Shown one piece after another: positions 7,300-15,275 of a stretch of 64,000 nucleotides of DNA. The position numbers were made by a program, and so were the translations under genes. Each line of letters starts with the position of its first letter. The first letter of the stretch is position 1. Source of the stretch: Bacillota bacterium (GTDB lineage Bacteria; Bacillota; Clostridia; Christensenellales; Aristaeellaceae); contig JAEWVC010000110.1 of the NCBI GenBank assembly GCA_023459275.1, positions 12,177 to 76,176 on the forward strand, in the 5' to 3' direction. Below the pieces are notes generated by a model that did no database searches, was not told the DNA's origin, and saw only the letters and a program-made list of their open reading frames with translations.

Positions 7300-8148
7300 T
7301 CAGGAATGGGCTTCATGTTGGGCTTCCGGCAGGCTTAGGGAGCGCACATACTGCCTGGGCGTCATGCCATAGCACCGGTGAAAGGCCCTGTAAAAGGTGC
7401 GGATGCAGTCAAACCCCGTCATCATCGCGATCTCCAGCTGCTTCAGGTCGCTCTGGGCCAAAAGCTGCGCCGCCCGCCGGCAGCGCAGGCTGTTGACATA
7501 CTCCGAAAAGGAACAGCCGAAATTGTCACGAAACAGGTGGGAAAGCCGGCTGCGGCTGTACCCCAGATGCCTGGCCAGCTTTTCCATGGTAAGATCCGAG
7601 GCGCTGTTCTCCTGCAGGTAGGAAAGCATGTTGCGCATCAACCCGGCAGGGGCCTTCATGGGCATGGAGCACAGCCCCACCCGGTCCATCAAAATACCCA
7701 GCAGCAGCTGGCTGAAGCCCCGCTTCGCCTCCGTTCCCAAGGCTTCCCAGCGGCGCTGCATCAGGGGGACCAGCGTATGAAGCTCCCCGCCCGCATCCTG
7801 GTAAATGGCGGAAGCGAACCGCTTGTTGGCCAGTGCTTTCTCCAGGCTGGGCACGAAGGAGACGGGGATGATAAAGATAATAACGTCTGAGAAGCTTTCG
7901 GTGAAGTACCGGTGCACCGTGTAGCCGGAGGTGATCAGCAATTCCCCCCTGGAAATATCGTACCGCTGGCCGTCCAGGACGGCGCTCATCCTCCCGTCCA
8001 CCGCGTAGACAAGCTCTATACTGGAATGGAAGTGGGGCAGGCAGCCGTTGTTTCTGGACCGCAAGCATACGGCCTGCGCCATATCGTCCCGCGCCTGCTC
8101 ATAAAACTCAGCCACAATCACACTTCCTCCGGCAGCAAGTTTTGTCAT
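7300..8148 (-). CDS. AraC-family transcriptional regulator
   Basis: A 282-residue protein: an N-terminal cupin-like sensor (PHFHSSIELVYAVDG, about residues 38-52) and two C-terminal helix-turn-helix motifs ending in the AraC signature FYRAFHRCYGMTPRQY. It is divergent from the oxidoreductase-isomerase pair and probably controls it in response to a sugar. ATG 8148 was preferred to 8169 because GGGCGAGGA lies before it, and a TATAAT box (8174-8179, minus strand) is too close for the longer form. Confidence 0.9.
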   Translation of the reverse strand: MTKLAAGGSVIVAEFYEQARDDMAQAVCLRSRNNGCLPHFHSSIELVYAVDGRMSAVLDGQRYDISRGELLITSGYTVHRYFTESFSDVIIFIIPVSFVPSLEKALANKRFASAIYQDAGGELHTLVPLMQRRWEALGTEAKRGFSQLLLGILMDRVGLCSMPMKAPAGLMRNMLSYLQENSASDLTMEKLARHLGYSRSRLSHLFRDNFGCSFSEYVNSLRCRRAAQLLAQSDLKQLEIAMMTGFDCIRTFYRAFHRCYGMTPRQYVRSLSLPEAQHEAHS

Positions 8149-8248
8149 GAAATCCTCGCCCTTTGTCATGACAATTATACCGTATATGCGCTACAATGAA
8201 CATAGGAAAATTCTCTATTCCTGCGAATGCATGAAAGGAAATAGCTTT
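8149..8248. promoter_or_regulatory. Divergent control region of the AraC and Gfo/Idh genes
   Basis: The region holds a perfect 12-bp palindrome TTGTCATGACAA (8163-8174), a minus-strand TATAAT (8174-8179) and a plus-strand TACAAT (8192-8197). The palindrome lies next to the minus-strand -10 box, so binding there could block AraC expression. Confidence 0.5.
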
Positions 8249-9337
8249 ATGAACAAGGTTCGCGTAGGCATCATCGGCTGCGGCGGCATTGCCAACGGAA
8301 AGCATATGCCCAGCCTGAAAAAGCTTCCCAATGTGGAGATGGCGGCATTCTGTGACATTATCGGGGAACGCGCGGAAAAAGCCGCGAAGGAATACGGCGC
8401 TCCCGAGGCCAAGGTGTTCACCGATTATACGGAGCTGTTGAAGCTTGATTTGGACGTGGTGCATGTGCTGACCCCCAATGTAAGCCATGCGCCCATCACC
8501 ATTGCCGCGCTTAATTCCGGCAAGCATGTCATGTGCGAAAAACCCATGGCCAAGAATCCCGCCGAGGCCAAACTGATGCTGGAGGCCGCAAAACGCACCG
8601 GCAAAAAGCTGACCATCGGCTATCAGAACCGCTTCCGCCCCGACAGCCTGTATTTGAAACAGTGCTGCGAAAACGGCGACCTGGGAAAGGTTTATTATGC
8701 CCGGGCGCTGGCTATCCGCCGCCGGGCCGTGCCCACCTGGGGCGTATTCCTGGATGAGGAAAAACAGGGCGGCGGGCCGCTGATCGACATCGGCACCCAT
8801 GCGTTGGATCTGACACTCTGGTGCATGGACAACTATGAGCCGGAAATGGTGGTGGGCACCAAATACCACGAGCTGGCCCCCAAGCCCAACTCCGCCAACG
8901 CCTGGGGCCCCTGGGATCCGGAGAAGTTCACTGTGGAGGATGCGGCCTTCGGCTTCATCCGCATGAAGAACGGCGCCACCATCAGCCTGGAGTCTTCCTG
9001 GGCATTGAATACCCTGTTTGTTCACGAGGCCAAGACCATGCTCTGCGGCACCGAAGGCGGCGCGGATATGCTGGGTGAAGGCGGCGCGCTGCGGATCAAC
9101 GGCGAAAAATTTTCCCGCACCTATGTTACCATGCCCGATCTGAAAGCCGGCGGGGCGGCCTTCTATGACGGAGTCACCGTTTCTCCTGCCGACCTGGAAG
9201 CCAAAATGTGGATCGATCATGTTCTGGACGATACCAAGCCCCTGCTGGTGAAGCCTGAGCAGGCGCTGGTGGTGACGCAGATTCTGGACGCCATCTATGA
9301 ATCCGCGAAAACGGGCAAACCCGTGTACTTTGACTGA
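8249..9337 (+). CDS. Gfo/Idh/MocA-family NAD(P)-dependent oxidoreductase
   Basis: A 362-residue enzyme. The N-terminal Rossmann motif VGIIGCGGIA (residues 6-15) binds NAD(P), E97-K-P99 is the family's catalytic EKP motif, and the GPLIDIGTHALDL segment carries the conserved Asp and His of the C-terminal domain. Members oxidise or reduce sugars and inositols. The next gene, 17 bp downstream, is a sugar isomerase, so the pair probably forms a catabolic step for a cyclitol or keto-sugar. ATG 8249 follows AAAGGA; the upstream in-frame extension runs through the promoter. Confidence 0.9.
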   Translation: MNKVRVGIIGCGGIANGKHMPSLKKLPNVEMAAFCDIIGERAEKAAKEYGAPEAKVFTDYTELLKLDLDVVHVLTPNVSHAPITIAALNSGKHVMCEKPMAKNPAEAKLMLEAAKRTGKKLTIGYQNRFRPDSLYLKQCCENGDLGKVYYARALAIRRRAVPTWGVFLDEEKQGGGPLIDIGTHALDLTLWCMDNYEPEMVVGTKYHELAPKPNSANAWGPWDPEKFTVEDAAFGFIRMKNGATISLESSWALNTLFVHEAKTMLCGTEGGADMLGEGGALRINGEKFSRTYVTMPDLKAGGAAFYDGVTVSPADLEAKMWIDHVLDDTKPLLVKPEQALVVTQILDAIYESAKTGKPVYFD

Positions 9338-9354
9338 CCAAAGGAGAGTTGCCT

Positions 9355-10167
9355 ATGAAACTGCCCATCGCGTATCAGGTGTATTCCGCCCGGGAAGAGG
9401 CGCAAGCGGACCTCGGCGGCACCCTTGCAAAGATCAAATCCCTGGGCTATGACGGCGTGGAGTTCGCGGGCTTTTACGGCCACACGGCGGAAGAGGTCAA
9501 GGCCATGCTGGAAGCAAGCGGCCTCAAGGCCGTTTCCAGCCATGTACCCATGGCCCAAATTCAGGCCGACATGTTCGGCGTCATCGCCTATCACCAGGCC
9601 ATCGGCTGCCCCTACATCGCCGTGCCATACCTGGATGAAGCCCACCGCCCCGGTTCGGCAGGTTTTTCCGCCATGCTGCATGTGATCTACAAATTCGGCA
9701 GGCTATGCAGGGAGGGCGGCATCACACTCCTTTACCACAACCACGACTTTGAGTTCGTGACCCTGTCCGGCCAATACGGCCTGGACTTCCTCTACGAGGC
9801 CATTTCCGCCGACATCCTTCAAACCGAGATCGACACCTGCTGGGTGAAATACGCGGGTCTGGACCCCGCGCAGTACGTGCGCAAGTATGCCGGCCGCTGC
9901 CCCTTGGTACATTTGAAGGATTACGTGGGCCGCCGGGACGGCAAAACGCCCTACGGCCTCATCGGTTCCCAGAAAGCGGCGGATGCGGATGTGGCTTTTT
10001 CCTTCAAACCCGTAGGCATGGGCTGCCAGGATATGCCCGCCGTTGTGGCCGCCGCCCTGGAAAGCGGCGCGAAATGGCTGGTCGTGGAGCAGGACCTGTC
10101 CCCCGAGCGTCCCCCGCTGGAAGCCGCGCGGCTCAGCAGGGAGTACCTCGCTTCCATCGGCCAGTAG
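9355..10167 (+). CDS. Sugar phosphate isomerase/epimerase (xylose-isomerase-like TIM barrel)
   Basis: A 270-residue protein of the AP-endonuclease-2/IolE-like barrel family. Metal-ligand segments are visible: GYDGVEFAGFYG near the N-terminus, LLYHNHDFEF in the middle, TEIDTCW and the LVHLKD strand. Such enzymes isomerise or epimerise keto-sugars, often beside Gfo/Idh/MocA dehydrogenases as here. ATG 9355 has AAGGAG eight bases upstream. A loose palindromic repeat and a terminator follow. The exact substrate cannot be read from sequence. Confidence 0.85.
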   Translation: MKLPIAYQVYSAREEAQADLGGTLAKIKSLGYDGVEFAGFYGHTAEEVKAMLEASGLKAVSSHVPMAQIQADMFGVIAYHQAIGCPYIAVPYLDEAHRPGSAGFSAMLHVIYKFGRLCREGGITLLYHNHDFEFVTLSGQYGLDFLYEAISADILQTEIDTCWVKYAGLDPAQYVRKYAGRCPLVHLKDYVGRRDGKTPYGLIGSQKAADADVAFSFKPVGMGCQDMPAVVAAALESGAKWLVVEQDLSPERPPLEAARLSREYLASIGQ

Positions 10168-10170
10168 CAT

Positions 10171-10331
10171 GGGGCCTAGCCCCCTGCACCCCCACCAAAG
10201 GCTCCGAAACTCCGCCCCCGCCAATGGCGGATAAGGGCGGGATGGAGGAGGCTGGCGAAACGAGCGATGCAAGCGGTAGCGCAGCAGCGCGACGATTGAG
10301 CCAGTGGGAACATCCTCCCTTTGGAAACCCC
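10171..10331. repeat. Extended CCAAAGG...CCCTTTGG repeat unit
   Basis: The unit opens with the hairpin GGGGCCTAGCCCC, then TGCACCCCCACCAAAGG, and closes about 120 bp later with CCCTTTGGAAACCCC. The ends match the CCAAAGGG palindromes elsewhere, but the arms are split by about 115 bp of other sequence, as if another element inserted inside one. Confidence 0.5.
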
Positions 10332-10350
10332 ATATCTAAATTCTATTCTT

Positions 10351-10385
10351 AAAAAGAGGCAAGGGGTATCCCCTTGCCCCTTTTT
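10351..10385. terminator. Bidirectional terminator
   Basis: AAAAAGAGGCAAGGGG and CCCCTTGCCCCTTTTT form a strong stem with three loop bases, A-rich before and T-rich after. It ends the oxidoreductase-isomerase transcript. Confidence 0.85.
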
Positions 10386-10604
10386 GAATTTCAAATTTCT
10401 TTGTGTGTCTTCATTGTTGATATGCTGCATCGCCATGGATTCCCATGCGGCTTTATGAAACAATCTCCGGGCCGTCATCGTCTTACGGTGGCGTGGCGGC
10501 AGGAATCCGGCTTTGGTTGAAGGGGAAGGGCGTTTTTCGTTGGGACGTCTTTCAGGTACCAAACGTGAACAGGGTGTAACTTTTGGGTTTTCCAAGCCTT
10601 TTGC
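10386..10604. other. Intergenic stretch, nothing recognised
   Basis: No supported gene, hairpin or repeat was found between the terminator and the promoter of the parvulin gene. A long antisense frame crosses it but has no family features. Confidence 0.4.
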
Positions 10605-10633
10605 TTGCAGTCGCGCATGGCATATGCCATAAT
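10605..10633 (+). promoter_or_regulatory. Promoter of the parvulin gene
   Basis: TTGCAG (10605-10610) and CATAAT (10628-10633) are 17 bases apart, followed by AAAGGA and the start codon at 10688. Confidence 0.55.
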
Positions 10634-10687
10634 AGATTTACTATACCGGCGCCAGCGCCGGACACAAAGAAAGGACAAAATGATTCC

Positions 10688-12214
10688 ATGAAGAAATCCA
10701 CCCGTTTTTTTGCGCTCTGCCTGGCGTTGGTCATGTGCATGTCCCTGGCGATGACAGGCGCGGTGGGCGAAACAGCCCAGCCGGCTGAGACCCAGGCTGT
10801 GCCCGCGGAAGCCACCGCTGCTCCGGAGGCCACCGACAACGTAGTCGTTACGGTCAACGGGGCGCCTGTTCATGCCTCTGCCGTACAGAAGATTTTTAAT
10901 GCGATTTATACCCAATATGCCGGCCAGGGGTATGACCTGACGGGGCTGGAATCCCAACTTTCGTCTTTGGCAGTGGAGTATGCCATCCAGGACGCCCTTT
11001 TCAAGCAAAAGGCGGCGGAGTTTGGCGTGGACCAGTTTACCGCGGATGAGGAAGCCGGATTCCTGACCGAGGCGCAGACCCAATGGGATGACGCCCTTGA
11101 GCAGTACTACACGTATTACCTCACCGCGGCCGGGGATACCCCCACCGAGGAGGAAATTGCCGCCGCAAAGACGAAGGTCGCGGATGACCTGGCGTCGATG
11201 GGTTATTCTCTGGAAATGATCGCAGGACAGGTGAAGGACGGGGAAATCCAGAACCGGCTTACCGATGCCCTGCTGAAGGATGCCGTCCCCTATACCCAGG
11301 AGGATGTACAGGCCGAGTATGAAAAGCGCGTTCAAGAGGATCATGCGGCCTACGAGAACGACATCGCGGCCTACGAAGACGCTTATTCCTCCGGGGACGC
11401 AGATATTTGGTATGTGCCGGAGGGCGTCCGGGGCATCGCCCATATTCTTTTGAGCGTTGACGATGATCTGCTGAACACCTATCTTGATTTGAAGGAGCGG
11501 CTTGACAACCAGCAGACCCAGGTGGATGCCCTGGCGGAAGAAGATCTTGATCCTATCCCGGCGGACGAGGCCACTTTGGATCCTTCCTTGACCGAAACGC
11601 CCGAACCGTCCGCCACACCGGAACTTACCGCCGACCCTTCCGCCACTGCGACCCCCGCGCCGGCGACCCAGGCGGATGTGGATGCGGCGCGCCAGGCGGT
11701 GCTGGATTCCATCAAAGACAAGCTGGACGATATTTACAGCCGTCTTGCCGCCGGGGAAGCCTTTGCCTCCCTGGTGGAGGCATACGGCGAGGATCCCGGC
11801 ATGCAGCAGGAGCCCTACAAGTCCGAGGGCTACAGCGTCCACAAGGGTTTTGAAGGCTACATTCCGGAATTCACCGACGGCGCCTTCGCCCCCGAGCTTC
11901 AAAATGTCGGCGATTATGGCCAGCCCGTGATCGGCAGCTACGGCGTGCATATCCTGTACTATCTTAGGGATGTTCCCAGCGGCCCGGTGGCTTTGACCGA
12001 AGAGCTCAACGCCTCCCTGCTTCAGGAAATGGAGAATACCCGGACGAGCAAAGTGCTGCCTGATGCCATGGAGGAATGGATGGCAGCGGCCCAGATCGTG
12101 TACGCCCAGGCGGAAGCCACTGAAGCGCCTGAGGCGGAGTCAACCGCGGCGCCGGATGAAACCGTCGCCGAAGAGCCCGTGGAGACGCCAACGGCAGCCC
12201 CTGCCGGGAATTGA
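10688..12214 (+). CDS. Secreted SurA/PrsA-like peptidyl-prolyl isomerase
   Basis: A 508-residue exported foldase. Residues 1-27 form a signal peptide (hydrophobic core ALCLALVMCMSLAMTGAVG). A SurA_N-type segment begins with VVVTVNGAPV, and a parvulin domain starts at GVRGIAHILLS and ends at GSYGVHILYYL. About 70 residues, including a Pro/Thr/Ala-rich stretch (TETPEPSATP...ATPAPAT), are inserted within the parvulin domain, and a second such stretch forms the C-terminal tail. The role is folding of secreted proteins. No lipobox Cys is seen, so it may be released or held by the uncleaved leader. ATG 10688 follows AAAGGA at a rather long distance. Confidence 0.85.
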   Translation: MKKSTRFFALCLALVMCMSLAMTGAVGETAQPAETQAVPAEATAAPEATDNVVVTVNGAPVHASAVQKIFNAIYTQYAGQGYDLTGLESQLSSLAVEYAIQDALFKQKAAEFGVDQFTADEEAGFLTEAQTQWDDALEQYYTYYLTAAGDTPTEEEIAAAKTKVADDLASMGYSLEMIAGQVKDGEIQNRLTDALLKDAVPYTQEDVQAEYEKRVQEDHAAYENDIAAYEDAYSSGDADIWYVPEGVRGIAHILLSVDDDLLNTYLDLKERLDNQQTQVDALAEEDLDPIPADEATLDPSLTETPEPSATPELTADPSATATPAPATQADVDAARQAVLDSIKDKLDDIYSRLAAGEAFASLVEAYGEDPGMQQEPYKSEGYSVHKGFEGYIPEFTDGAFAPELQNVGDYGQPVIGSYGVHILYYLRDVPSGPVALTEELNASLLQEMENTRTSKVLPDAMEEWMAAAQIVYAQAEATEAPEAESTAAPDETVAEEPVETPTAAPAGN

Positions 12215-12231
12215 CACGCTGCTTTCATACT

Positions 12232-12273
12232 GCCGCCCGGCCGGGGGATGATCCTGGCCGGGCGGCTTGTTTT
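12232..12273 (+). terminator. Terminator of the parvulin gene
   Basis: GCCGCCCGGCC (12232-12242) pairs with GGCCGGGCGGC (12256-12266), followed by TTGTTTT. The same T-run may serve as a weak -35 for the next gene, whose TACAAT lies at 12291-12296. Confidence 0.8.
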
Positions 12274-12327
12274 ATGGTGCAGGTTTGTGCTACAATGGGC
12301 ACGCAACCCATGGAAAAGGTGATCTTT

Positions 12328-13239
12328 ATGAAAAAACTTCTGCTTTGCGCACTGGCGATAACCCTTCTCTTGATCCCTCCCACGGCAGTGGCCCAGCAAA
12401 AAACCGTGGTGACCTCCTTCTATCCGATCTATATCCTGGCCAGGAATCTGACGGAGGGCGTCTCCGGCATCACTTTGCATAACCTGGCCGCACCGGACAC
12501 CGGCTGCCTGCACGATTACCAGCTTTTGTCCGGGGATATGCGGGTTTTGAGCCAGGCCCAGGTGCTGCTGACCAACGGTGCGGGCATGGAAAGCTATCTT
12601 GATACGGTCACGGCGCAGTTCCCGTCCCTTGTGATTGTCGATGCGTCCCAAGGCGTCCCGCTGCTGGATGACCAGGGCGATCCGGAGCCCGAAACGGAGG
12701 ACGCGGACCACCTGCACCAAGGCAACCCCCACATCTGGCTGGATGCGTCAAACGCCGCCCAAATGGTGCAAAACCTGGGGGATGGCCTGGCGGCAGCTTT
12801 CCCGGAGCACGCGGATATCCTCCGTCAAAACACACAACAGTACATTCAGCGCCTTCAGGCTCTTGACCAGGAATTGAAGGAAGGGCTGATGGGGCTGGCC
12901 CATAAGGACATCATTACCTTTCATGAAGCCTTTCCCTACTTCGCAAAGGCCTACGGGCTCCACGTGGCCGCCGTGGTGACCAGGGAGCCGGGGGAGGCGC
13001 TGAGCCCCGCGCAGTTGGCGGAGCTTGTACAGCTGGTGCGCTCCCTTGGTGCCCCGCCGCTGTTTACAGAGCCCCAATACCCCGATCTTGCCGCCAGAAC
13101 GCTGGCGGCGGAAACAGGCGCGCCCGTATACCAGCTGGATCCCCTCGTCACCGGCCCCATAGATGAGAGCGCGCTGACCGCTTATGAGGACGGCATGCGC
13201 GAAAATATGCGGGTGCTGAAAGAGGCGCTTGGAAATTGA
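12328..13239 (+). CDS. znuA: ZnuA/AdcA-like metal ABC substrate-binding protein
   Basis: A 303-residue secreted binding protein with a signal peptide ending near residue 22. His62, His135 (NPHIWLD) and His199 (FHEAF) occupy the positions of the zinc-binding His triad of cluster A-I proteins, and the acidic DADHLHQG loop just before His135 resembles the His-rich loop of zinc importers. The family delivers Zn or Mn to an ABC permease, but no permease or ATPase gene lies nearby, so it must use partners encoded elsewhere. ATG 12328 follows AAAAGGTG; the frame upstream runs through the terminator. Confidence 0.8.
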   Translation: MKKLLLCALAITLLLIPPTAVAQQKTVVTSFYPIYILARNLTEGVSGITLHNLAAPDTGCLHDYQLLSGDMRVLSQAQVLLTNGAGMESYLDTVTAQFPSLVIVDASQGVPLLDDQGDPEPETEDADHLHQGNPHIWLDASNAAQMVQNLGDGLAAAFPEHADILRQNTQQYIQRLQALDQELKEGLMGLAHKDIITFHEAFPYFAKAYGLHVAAVVTREPGEALSPAQLAELVQLVRSLGAPPLFTEPQYPDLAARTLAAETGAPVYQLDPLVTGPIDESALTAYEDGMRENMRVLKEALGN

Positions 13240-13862
13240 ACGCATACCGTTTGCTGTACGGAACGGGCAACCCGGCCAAGCTTGACGCCATGCGTGACTG
13301 GCTGAAGGAACTGCCCATGACCATCGACGGGCTTGATAAAAATGCCCCGGACGTTCCGGAGGACGGGCAAACACCTCTTCAAAACGCCCGTCAAAAGGCA
13401 CTTTGCTACTTTGAAACCTATCACCGGCCTGTTTTTTCCTGCGATTCCGGCCTGCTTTTGCCGGAGGTCCCCCGGGAGAAAAACCCCGGCGTCCATACCC
13501 GCCGGCCGGAAGGCAGGCCGCTTTCCGACGAGGAAATGCTGGTCTATTATGCTTCCCTGGTCCGGCAGTACGGCAAGGCCGGCTACTTGAGGGCGCTGTA
13601 TCAAAATGCCGTCTGCATCGTCCTGGAAGACAGGGAAATTTTCGAATACGACGGGGAGGACATCTGCTCCGGCGAATTTCTTTTAACGGATACGCCCCAT
13701 CCCCTGCGTACCCCCGGCTGGCCGCTGGATTCGCTGTCGGTGTCGGCGGAAACAAAAAGGTACTGGTTTGACCTGTCCTTTGCGGAGCGGGAGAAGAGCC
13801 ACAAGGATATCCGCCCGGGCTTTGTCCGTTTTTTCCAAAAGGCGCTCAGCTGCAGTACGTAA
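13236..13862 (+). CDS. RdgB/HAM1-like non-canonical purine NTP pyrophosphatase
   Basis: A 208-residue protein beginning YGTGNPAKLDAM, the substrate-binding N-terminus of the Ham1/RdgB family, with a central FSCDSGLLLPEVP segment in place of the usual ADDSGL motif. The family hydrolyses dITP and XTP to keep them out of DNA. The C-terminal half diverges from standard RdgB, so the substrate could differ. The TTG start at 13236 overlaps the stop of the preceding gene, suggesting translational coupling. Confidence 0.75.
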   Translation: MNAYRLLYGTGNPAKLDAMRDWLKELPMTIDGLDKNAPDVPEDGQTPLQNARQKALCYFETYHRPVFSCDSGLLLPEVPREKNPGVHTRRPEGRPLSDEEMLVYYASLVRQYGKAGYLRALYQNAVCIVLEDREIFEYDGEDICSGEFLLTDTPHPLRTPGWPLDSLSVSAETKRYWFDLSFAEREKSHKDIRPGFVRFFQKALSCST

Positions 13863-13972
13863 CCGCCGCACAATAGAAATCAAAAAGCTTTCGCCAATAA
13901 AAAAGGAAATGCCATGCCCCGTACCCTTGCATTGCTGCTTTTTCTGAGCGTGGAAAGAGGAGGGCGGAGAAG

Positions 13973-14788
13973 ATGAATATTCTCGTCACTTTGGATGCCA
14001 ACTACCTGAACCCCTTGAAAGTCATGCTTTGGTCTCTTTTTTTCCAGCACCCAGGGCAGAAGTTTCATATCTACCTGATGCACGCCTCCATTCCGGAGGA
14101 GGAACTGAAACCCCTTCGCGGCTATATCGAGGGGCTGGGGCAGTCGCTTACCGTCCTCACCGTTCAGGAGGACTGGTTTGCAAACGCGCCGGTTCTTCTG
14201 CATTATACCAAAGCCATGTATTACCGGCTGCTTGCCTACAAGTTTCTTCCCGCCGGGCTGGACAGGATCCTCTACCTTGATCCGGATATCCTCATCGTCA
14301 ACCCCATCGACGAGCTGTACAATACCTCCTTGGACGGCTACCTTTACGCCGCGGTCTACCATAACAAGGTCTCCCGCAAGGAAGTCAACAGGCTCAGGCT
14401 CAAGACCTATGATATCAAGGAGTATTTCAATTCCGGCGTGCTGCTGATGAACCTTGCGCTGCAAAGGGAGAAAATCAACGAGGAAGAGATCTACTCGTTT
14501 ATCTTAAGATGCAAAAACCGTCTGATATGTCCCGACCAGGATGTGCTGAACGCGCTGTATGGCAGGGACATCAAAACGGTGGACGAATTCCGCTTCAACT
14601 ATGACACAAGATTTTACCAATACAACAAGCTCCTGCGCAACGGTGCGCTGGACGCGGATTATATCATGCGGAATACCTCCATCCTCCATTTTTGCGGAAA
14701 GAAAAAGCCCTGGCAAAAGAATTACGCGGGCGTGTTCCATGCGCTGTATCTCCATTATCAGAACCTGGCGTTTCGGAATGCGGGCTGA
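13973..14788 (+). CDS. Glycosyltransferase family 8 protein
   Basis: A 271-residue enzyme with the GT8 layout: N-terminal NILVTLDANYLNPL, the metal-binding DxD motif Y-L-D103-P-D105, and the C-terminal ILHFCGKKKPW motif that carries a metal-ligand His. GT8 enzymes transfer galactose or glucose from UDP-sugars onto surface polysaccharides or lipopolysaccharide-like acceptors. ATG 13973 follows GGAGGGCGGAG. No other polysaccharide genes adjoin, so the acceptor is unknown. Confidence 0.9.
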   Translation: MNILVTLDANYLNPLKVMLWSLFFQHPGQKFHIYLMHASIPEEELKPLRGYIEGLGQSLTVLTVQEDWFANAPVLLHYTKAMYYRLLAYKFLPAGLDRILYLDPDILIVNPIDELYNTSLDGYLYAAVYHNKVSRKEVNRLRLKTYDIKEYFNSGVLLMNLALQREKINEEEIYSFILRCKNRLICPDQDVLNALYGRDIKTVDEFRFNYDTRFYQYNKLLRNGALDADYIMRNTSILHFCGKKKPWQKNYAGVFHALYLHYQNLAFRNAG

Positions 14789-14809
14789 ACCCCGGCCGCC
14801 ATTTTTCTG

Positions 14810-14838
14810 TTGACAGCCGCTTTATCCTTTGCTATACT
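14810..14838 (+). promoter_or_regulatory. Strong sigma-A promoter of the orphan leader RNA
   Basis: TTGACA (14810-14815) and TATACT (14833-14838) with exactly 17 bases between them. Transcription should begin near 14845, directly before the structured leader. Confidence 0.8.
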
Positions 14839-14844
14839 GCCCCT

Positions 14845-15102
14845 GGAATAACGCTCAGGAGGATTTTTGATGTCGGTCTTGGCTGTAAAGGGAATTCTTA
14901 ACTGAATCCTTGAGGGAATGGGCTGCAAGCGCAGGCTTTGCCTGTTTGTTTGTGTGTCCTCCCGCATCAGCCCTTTACAGACTGCTTCCTGATTTCCGCC
15001 TGGCATAGGAAACGACAGAGGGCGCGCCCTCCGGGCCGTTTTTGAGATTTCTCCTTTTTCCTCGGGCTCTTAGAGGAAAAAGCAGGTATCTCTAAAAAAC
15101 GG
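14845..15102 (+). ncRNA. Structured leader RNA / candidate attenuator
   Basis: CTGTAAAGGG (14883-14892) pairs perfectly with CCCTTTACAG (14971-14980), and TCAGGA (14855-14860), which overlaps the Shine-Dalgarno of the leader ORF, pairs with TCCTGA (14987-14992). Further on, CTTTTTCCTC (15054-15063) pairs with GAGGAAAAAG (15073-15082) inside an outer stem CCGTTTTTGAGAT (15036-15048) with ATCTCTAAAAAACGG (15088-15102). The last stem shares AACGG with the following terminator, so the two are mutually exclusive. I could not match it to a known riboswitch, T-box, 6S, tmRNA or RNase P pattern. Confidence 0.6.
14870..14905 (+). CDS. Leader peptide of 11 residues
   Basis: ATG 14870 follows a perfect AGGAGG (14857-14862) by seven bases and encodes MSVLAVKGILN before TGA at 14903-14905. 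It lies just after a near-consensus promoter, and its second half forms one arm of the 10-bp RNA stem, so translating ribosomes would open that stem. The peptide matches no leader I recognise and is not enriched in one amino acid. The role is inferred from position only. Confidence 0.5.
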   Translation: MSVLAVKGILN

Positions 15103-15133
15103 ACGGACAGCGATGATCTGCCGTTCTTTTTTT
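15101..15133 (+). terminator. First terminator of the leader RNA
   Basis: CGGACAG pairs with CTGCCG (one bulge) around a short loop and is followed by seven T. Its AACGG/CCGTT bases compete with the preceding stem. Confidence 0.65.
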
Positions 15134-15142
15134 ATGTCCAAA

Positions 15143-15193
15143 GCCCGCGGGAGCATTCTGCCAAACGGCGGATGCATCCGCGGGCATTTTTTT
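15143..15193 (+). terminator. Second, stronger terminator
   Basis: GCCCGCGG (15143-15150) pairs with CCGCGGGC (15178-15185), with inner GAGCAT/ATGCAT pairing, followed by seven T. Two terminators in tandem before mutS2 argue for tight control or for a free-standing RNA. Confidence 0.8.
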
Positions 15194-15197
15194 GATT

Positions 15198-15262
15198 TGA
15201 TACTCTTTCCAAACATTATTTCCTCGCCGCGTTGGGCGAAACAATATTTTCCAATAGTATGA
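15198..15262. repeat. MITE-like element, family A copy 3 (short form)
   Basis: A 65-bp element whose reverse complement starts TCATACTATTGG and ends AATAATGTTTGG...TATCA, matching both ends of copy 2 but lacking about 75 bp of the centre. It ends one base before the GGAGG of mutS2. Confidence 0.7.
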
Positions 15263-15275
15263 TGGAGGGATCACC

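Noticed and set aside
10475..11950. 491-residue minus-strand frame opposite the parvulin gene
   Set aside because: Antisense shadow that runs over the promoter; no start site or family match.
14845..15137. Leader RNA as 6S RNA, tmRNA, RNase P, T-box or SAM riboswitch
   Set aside because: None of the conserved core sequences of these classes could be found by eye; kept as an unassigned structured RNA.
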